Part shown: positions 58,598 to 64,000 of the stretch, piece after piece
Numbering within the stretch: the stretch's first letter is position 1
Layout: each line of letters starts with the position of its first letter
NCBI GenBank assembly: GCA_031002005.1
Contig: CM061919.1
Coordinates: forward strand, 221,896,739-221,960,738
DNA length: 64,000 nucleotides
Reading direction: 5' to 3'
Origin: Vandiemenella viatica
Taxonomy: Eukaryota > Arthropoda > Insecta > Orthoptera > Morabidae
Notes under the pieces: generated by a model
Seen by the model: the letters and a program-made list of their open reading frames with translations, nothing else
Databases searched by the model: none
What the model was told of the DNA's origin: nothing
Made by a program: the position numbers and the translations under genes

Positions 58598-58850
58598 TTA
58601 TAAGCTATCTAATGTAGAAAATATTTAAACGCAATGGAATATTCCAATGCAGATTTTCCCGATAATGGCAAAGAAGCACATGTTAATGCTTCGCCACATT
58701 ACACCTCGGTCATGAGCTTTTATTAAACACAGTATGAATTGAATCTGAATTTTAAAATTGTCGGGTCCCCTTTGTTAGTGAAGTTGAGGGGGAGGAGGGG
58801 GATGGTCAGTAAAAATGTAGGCAACATCTTCATCAGTGTTCTACTGTTAA

Positions 58851-59132
58851 GGGGCATCCATAAATTACGTGAGGTGTTTTCCGGACCGCCCCCCCCCTCT
58901 GGTGAGACTTCGCGAGGTCTGGTCCGCCCCCCCCCCACTCTGGTGAGATCTGGTCCGAGAGACCTCCCCCCCTAGAAATCGTCCCTTTTTTTGTTTGTTT
59001 TTTTAGCTCTACAGTCTGACAATTTTTCCAAAAGCTCACGTGAGATTTCCGTAGATACCTCTCCCCACCCCCCTTGGTGAGATTTCGCCGGACTCCCCCC
59101 CCATTTTACCCCACGTAATTATGGACGCCCCC
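58851..59132 (+). mobile_element. Harbinger-like MITE, family 2, right arm only, TAA target duplication
   Basis: 282 bp, ends GGGGCATCCATAAATTACGT and (inward) GGGGGCGTCCATAATTACGT, flanked by TAA at 58,848-58,850 and 59,133-59,135. The left arm has one TAA at the matching place (about 22,968). The interior is made of poly(C)-rich blocks with TGGTGAGATTTC-type repeats. Confidence 0.9.
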
Positions 59133-59135
59133 TAA

Positions 59136-60248
59136 GGAGCCAGTTGCTGTTTGTAGTCTATGATGTATAGTGTATACGTAAACTCTTATTTCAACCCCGA
59201 GTGGATAGCTCCCTCTTACGAAGGACTCCTCCGCTGACGCAGAGCTTTGAGCGGTTACGTTATCCTGGCAAGGAGCCCTTACATTGTAGGATCAACCTGA
59301 GTTTTAAAGATGTATTACTCCTCAGACTCCCCCCATCCCTTGCGAAATGGAGCCCGGGCTTAGCGGAGTTGGCGATACCTTGCTGCATCTTAATATACCG
59401 ATTCTAAGTGAAAATTGTGGTGCGGTCATATGACAGTGACCGTTACCTTGCTGCTGTGTTAAGGGCATTGCTAAGTAACAAAAGTTCTGCTTACTGGCGC
59501 GGATGAAACTTTTCCAGAAATTTTGTGTGCTCTTCAATGTTTACCTTAATTGTTTGGCAGAATTCTTATATCAACTGATGATCGTTTCCCTTAAGTTCTT
59601 ATACGATCTGCAGCTTGTAGGGATGAAATTTCAAGTATAAATGGATAATTTTCTGGACACTTATCGGGGCAACCGAGCCGCAACTATTTGCTTACAAATT
59701 GAACGCCTTGTAAGACTGATACCCTTGCAGTCCGATGTTGTGTGGAGTAGGAGCAAGCACTCACTACTTGGTCGTTTAGCCGCCGCCTTTTTCAGAGCCT
59801 GTCCAGCATTTTCAAAGTTTGTTATCCACGTTTGTATTACATGTTTCCATGGAATCTGACCATGAAAATCCCTCAGCGCATCTTCCAACCTGTCGTTGGA
59901 TTTTCACAAGCTTTTTATGGCGAAAGCTTACCGTTGACCATCCCACTAATTCACGACAACTAAATAGCAATGTTATCTGCGTGGCGCTCTGTTTCGCAGT
60001 GCAACAGTACAGGGCTGGCACTACGCATTTCAAAAGTTTTCTTGTAACTTTGTATGTTAATCTTGAATTAGTTGCATGATGTTCGAGTCGTAACTATGGT
60101 GAAATATGTTCGAAGTAGGCGTTGTTAGACTTGAAATTTCAACGAATAGAGATATGCACGCTTCGCGTTCTGTGATCGAACCATTATAATTTCACGTGTG
60201 CTTCAAAGTTTTCTCAAAGTCATCTGAAAAAACTTACGTATTGAAACC
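59136..60248. other. Right-arm intron sequence, nothing recognised
   Basis: Mirror of 21,794-22,960. No gene. Confidence 0.4.
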
Positions 60249-60518
60249 ATTAATGATGTGAGGTTTTTTTTCCGGAATTCCGGATCCCCGTCCCCGTGAG
60301 ATTTGGCAAGATCTGGACGGACCTCCCCCCTCCCTCAAATGACCCGAGATTTTGATGAGGACCTTCCCCCCCCCCGCTAATTGACCGCGCAGTTTTTTTG
60401 AAACTTTTTTTGGCTCTACTTTCCTTTACGAATTTCATTACCTCACATGAGATTTCCGTGAGCCCCCCCCTCTCCCCCTATTTCACCATTTCAACTCACA
60501 TAATTAATGGACGCCCCC
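60249..60518 (-). mobile_element. Harbinger-like MITE, family 2 (right arm)
   Basis: Partner of 21,529-21,793; inward from the right end it reads GGGGGCGTCCATTAATTATG after TAA. The other end is shortened in both arms, so the truncation predates the duplication. Confidence 0.65.
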
Positions 60519-63113
60519 TTACGCATTTTCCTGTAACGTTTCCACAAACGTTATGAATTTCAGATTTTCGCGATAATACGATATGGCTGCTATCTCGTTT
60601 CTGTAATAGTCGCCCGTGGGACGTGGAAACGCGATACCTTGAAATTTCGTAACTTCCCTTGTGGCTTTACAGGAAAATATGCGAACATGGTATAGTTAGA
60701 TTTTGGTTGGAACTCAAAATCTAACACGAGTATTCGCCAATTTTCAGTCAAGATGTAGGCCGATGTAATGACTACTCCAGGCAGCATATGAACATGGAAG
60801 AGCTCATAACGATTCAAATCGTCCCAGATTTGAAAAGATTAATAACAAGTTTGTAGTCTGTGGCAATTGTAACACATTAACCCAAGCTTAATCAGATCTG
60901 TATGGCTAACAATGGAATGTACACAAGTGATTAGCTATGAAGCCCAAAAGAACATTTCGTTCATATGGCCAACTAGTATCACCGTTATTGATCGGTTGTA
61001 CAATTTTTCCGGATAAATTGTTTTTACGTATTCCTAAATTTGTGTTTCCTCTCTTCATATCTTAGCTTCTGAAACCCAGTAATTTTTTAAATAAAAATCC
61101 TTGCCAGTATTAGATTATTTTTATAACTCTGACTTGTTTGGAAGAGCTAAGTCCTGTGTTGGAAGCAGAGTGGCTGTTTTTTTTTCTTTAATGTGCCAAT
61201 TACAGTTCTGTCAGGTTGGTCTTAAAAATAGACGTAGTTTCCGGCTGTGCGGACCTCGTGTAATTTATTGGAGTGACTTGAGCTGTGGACAGGATGAGGA
61301 AGCTGTAATTTGTGGTGCGGACTAGTCCTGCCCGAGGCGTGCTGACTCCCGCAGGAACCACTTCACTGAGACCGTTCACTTGTTACTGGTTCATTCGTCC
61401 ATTAACATCTCTTTTCATCGCTGGGATAACAGAACCTTTCCAGACGTACGCGCATTTTTTATACTCGAACTGTCGTGATAGATGAATCATTGTGACCCTC
61501 TGCCCAGCGCCGTATGTTCAGTATCATCGGTCAACCTGAGTGAAGGCGGCGTCCTCATTTTCTGCTACCGTACAGTATAGTGTTCAACTTTGTAGATGCG
61601 TCGATTGTGCTGGCAAGTTCCCCACTTGTGGCTAAAACAGCAATGCATCTTCCAAACGATTCGGTGATAGCGACTTTCAGTTCACTCCATTAACGTACAC
61701 TCATTGACTTTTCGTATAAATAGTTAAACAGGAGGTAAAACTGTCTACATTTTTTTTCTCCCTTGGAGAGACGTCAAAATTAACACGATTTAATAGCTTG
61801 CTTTTTTAGGTAGGTATATGTGAACTGTCAACAATTCGGAAAGCAGTGTTGAGATCGCTCTGAAATCTGAGAGTTTAGAGCTAGAATATCACTTCTTGCT
61901 CTTCGTACTGCAGTTCCCACCATAGAGAATCGCTGTGACCTTCACCTCTCAAGGCTGTTGGTACGCTCTGCAATGTAATTTGAGCATAAAATTGGCTACA
62001 AAACTGCTCTTTCGAGTGTTTCCCGACAAAAATTTATCTGCAGTTTTCTTATGAGTATGTACTTTAAATTGATTAATAGAGCAACTGTAATGCTAATAAA
62101 AATACTCTTAGGTGAGCATTAAGAACAACTCTTTCTTATCAGTATCTTGATCGATTGTTCTGAGATTGTGTTCATAGAATTTCTATGTTGAATTTCCGGT
62201 TCACGAAAAATTGCAAGTACTTAGTGTTGTGGGACATTGCGAGCACTGTTCTGTAACTGTTGGTTTATAATTTCGTCTAGTCTTATCCGATCCCTGAACT
62301 TATGCAACAGCAGATAAAAACAACTTTACAAAGCCTCTGCCAAGAATCCATCATTTCAGAATGGTCATGGTTTGTTCAGAATCTTCGTTAACAGCTGTAT
62401 TGTTTATTTTTGTCTGGAGGCAACATTGTCTTCAAAAAGATACTTCAAACCAGATGACCCAATGCCACAGTGAATGGAGGTTCTATCTTCGATAACTAAC
62501 ACTGTTATGTTTGGTTAAAGTGTTCATTAGAAAGTTTGGTCTGAAAATGCAGTCCTCATAAGAAATTATTAAATACAGCAGACTACAGCGTGCAAGTTCT
62601 CGTCTATGCGTTGTACAGTATTTCACAGCTCCTGAAGTGTGTTGTGGCACTACACGAACTATTTATGCAGTGAAGGATCGATTGTGCTCAGTCATGGTGT
62701 CTGCGCCTCTGGCATGGGAAACTCCGTTAGAAGTGCCGGCGTTACTCTCGCTTGATCCCGGGTTGCTAGTTATCCGCTAACATGTCCTGCGGGCCTGGGC
62801 TTTAATTGCCGCCTGGAGAGCGCTTGCTCACCACCAACCCCGCCTGCTGCTTCCGTTTATCTGGCAAGCTCCTGGCTTAAGCGCCTGCTAACTGAATTTC
62901 TGCCGCAAGCTGCTTTACTCTGCAGTATGAATTTGTTGCTTGGAGAACTGTGACATAAGCCACATATGATCATCCTCCCCCTTTCCCTATTACTCATATT
63001 TTTGTTTGTCGAATTTGAATCAATTTTCGGCTTTTCTGTATTTCCTTCTGGTAAATGATAAATCATTGTGTTGCTCGGGAAACTGATTGTCCGGCGAGAA
63101 GAGGCTTGCTAGC
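60519..63113. other. Right-arm intron sequence, nothing recognised
   Basis: Mirror of 18,916-21,528, with the same GC-rich patch (62,700-62,860). No gene. Confidence 0.4.
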
Positions 63114-63210
63114 TATGGAGCGTATGTAATTTACACTAGTCTGACAAGAGAAAACAGTACAAAATATCTTCTGGAATCAATAGGAAAAATAGCTACGTGT
63201 TACTTGGGGG
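63114..63210 (-). mobile_element. Truncated Harbinger-like MITE, family 1 (right arm)
   Basis: Remnant of the MITE at 18,535-18,915. Compared with the left arm about 190 bp are missing between ACATACG and CGCTCC, a deletion with short microhomology, and the far side is replaced by a retroelement from about 63,212. Confidence 0.7.
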
Positions 63211-63211
63211 G

Positions 63212-64000
63212 TGGGGTGCTTATGAATGTAAAAACCAATAAGGCTCCCGGACCAGACGGTATTCCTACAAGATTCTACTCTAGATACGCGAAGGAAATTG
63301 CACCGTATTTGATGAAATTGTATACAGTCTCTCTGGATCAAGGAAAAATACCAGCCGAATGGAAGACCGCTATCGTAACTCCAGTGTTTAAAAATGGGAA
63401 TGTTAATGATCCTCAGAATTATAGGCCGATCTCGTTAACTTCAATATTTTGCAGGATTTTAGAACATATCATCTATTCAAATGTCATGCGGTTCTTGGAT
63501 GAAGGTGAGCTTTTAAATCCAAATCAACATGGATTCAGAAAAGGCCGATGCTGCGAAACACAACTTGCACTTTTAATTCACGACTTGTGCCGAATTATAG
63601 ATGAGCAATCCCAGGTTGATTTGGTTCTATTAGACTTTAAAAAAGCTTTTGACACTGTGCCTCACACTAGGTTACTTAGGAAACTTCGCGGTTACGGCAT
63701 ATCCAGACAAATATGTGACTGGGTTGTGGACTTCCTGAAGGGCAGAACGCAGTGTGTAGTTCTCGACGGTGAGCGTTCATCACTTACTGAAGTGGGGTCT
63801 GGAGTTCCCCAGGGAAGCGTGTTAGGGCCACTGTTGTTTCTCATATACATCAATGATCTATCCGACATAATCGGGGGATGAAAAGATTATTTGCCGATGA
63901 TGCTATTATTTATCGCGAAATAAAAACCCAGGACGACTGCGCTTTGTTACAAGACGATATTATGAAAATAATTGCGTGGTGTAAAGATTGGCAGTTGGAA
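63212..64000 (+). pseudogene. Jockey/CR1-type reverse transcriptase, 5'-truncated, one frameshift, runs off the window
   Basis: Reads from KTNKAPGPDGIPTRFYS through NYRPISLTSIFCRILEHII, NQHGFRKGRCCETQLALL, the palm motif A block VLLDFKKAFDTVPHTRLL and motif B GVPQGSVLGPLLFLIYIND. At about 63,870 a one-base change in a G run shifts the frame, and the catalytic motif C follows in the new frame as LFADDAIIYREI, which stays open to 64,000. These are the standard reverse transcriptase blocks of non-LTR elements of the jockey/CR1 kind. The endonuclease domain is absent, as expected for a 5'-truncated insertion into the MITE at 63,114-63,210. The single lesion suggests a fairly young copy or a homopolymer sequencing error. 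Confidence 0.88.

Larger units (their letters stand above)
57375..58765. repeat. Nested inverted repeat with tRNA-like inner ends (right arm), enlarged by two insertions
   Basis: Mirror of 23,045-23,860. The first unit ends in GCGCGTGGCGCAGCGAGC with TTATCGAATCTC at 57,536-57,600. The second, inverted unit has its tRNA-like part around 58,150-58,216 and its outer part at 58,615-58,765. The loop was enlarged by the insertion at 57.92-58.13 kb and the second unit was split by the MITE at 58,221. Confidence 0.55.
49975..63210 (-). repeat. Right arm of the ~13 kb inverted duplication
   Basis: Reverse-complement partner of 18,630-31,602. It is slightly longer because of arm-specific insertions: a 377-bp Harbinger-like MITE, a 282-bp MITE and a ~215-bp inverted-repeat insertion. 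It lacks the SINE present at 28,623 in the left arm. The arms surround an 18.4 kb spacer that contains a 1,000-N gap. Confidence 0.9.

Overview
This window is animal nuclear DNA, most likely from an insect. It has long introns, GT-AG splice sites, AT-rich non-coding sequence and many eukaryotic transposable elements (hAT, piggyBac, mariner, Harbinger-like MITEs, non-LTR retroelements, tRNA-derived SINEs). The SINEs, with a GGTTCGAATCC box and a 'catccagatttgg' body, remind me of polyneopteran insects such as stick insects or orthopterans, but that is an impression and not a test. There are no operons, CRISPR arrays or prokaryotic genes.

Only one host gene is recognised with confidence: a MARCKS-related, Akap200-like gene on the minus strand. 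I read a short non-coding first exon at about 27.91-27.96 kb with a CRE-containing promoter, a first coding exon at 24,135-24,305 (start MGARQSKRSVDITT, a myristoylation-type N-terminus), and a second coding exon at 333-623 carrying the basic effector motif KKKFSFRAF. Both coding exons have good splice sites and are phase 0, so they join in frame across a 23.5 kb intron packed with transposons.

The largest structure is an inverted duplication. About 13 kb at 18,630-31,602 reappears in reverse orientation at 49,975-63,210. The right arm carries a second promoter, non-coding exon and coding exon 1 (56,957-57,127) on the plus strand, so the two gene starts sit head to head. In the 171 coding bases the arms differ at two positions, both synonymous, while non-coding sequence is visibly more diverged and each arm has its own transposon insertions. 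Exon 2 of the right copy is not in the window. A gap of exactly 1,000 N (31,795-32,794) lies 192 bp from the inner end of the left arm. A false join of two haplotypes is therefore a serious alternative to a real duplication.

Region by region: 1-18.6 kb is the big intron, with a mariner relic, Harbinger-like and hAT MITEs, a 1.44 kb 16-bp minisatellite and an RTE-like relic. 18.6-31.6 kb is the left arm. 31.6-50.0 kb is the spacer, with the gap, a 190-bp tandem repeat, an apparently intact piggyBac element with TTAA flanks, a 2.0 kb hAT element nested in a mariner relic, an HTH and THAP-like relic, and several fold-back structures including a perfect 46-bp hairpin. 50.0-63.2 kb is the right arm. 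63.2-64.0 kb is the start of a jockey/CR1-type reverse transcriptase with one frameshift.

Comparing the arms gives ancestral empty sites for several insertions. One, at about 57.92-58.13 kb, is an inverted-repeat insertion with a hammerhead-ribozyme-like core that resembles Penelope-like or retrozyme sequences. It is the observation I would follow up first after the duplication itself.
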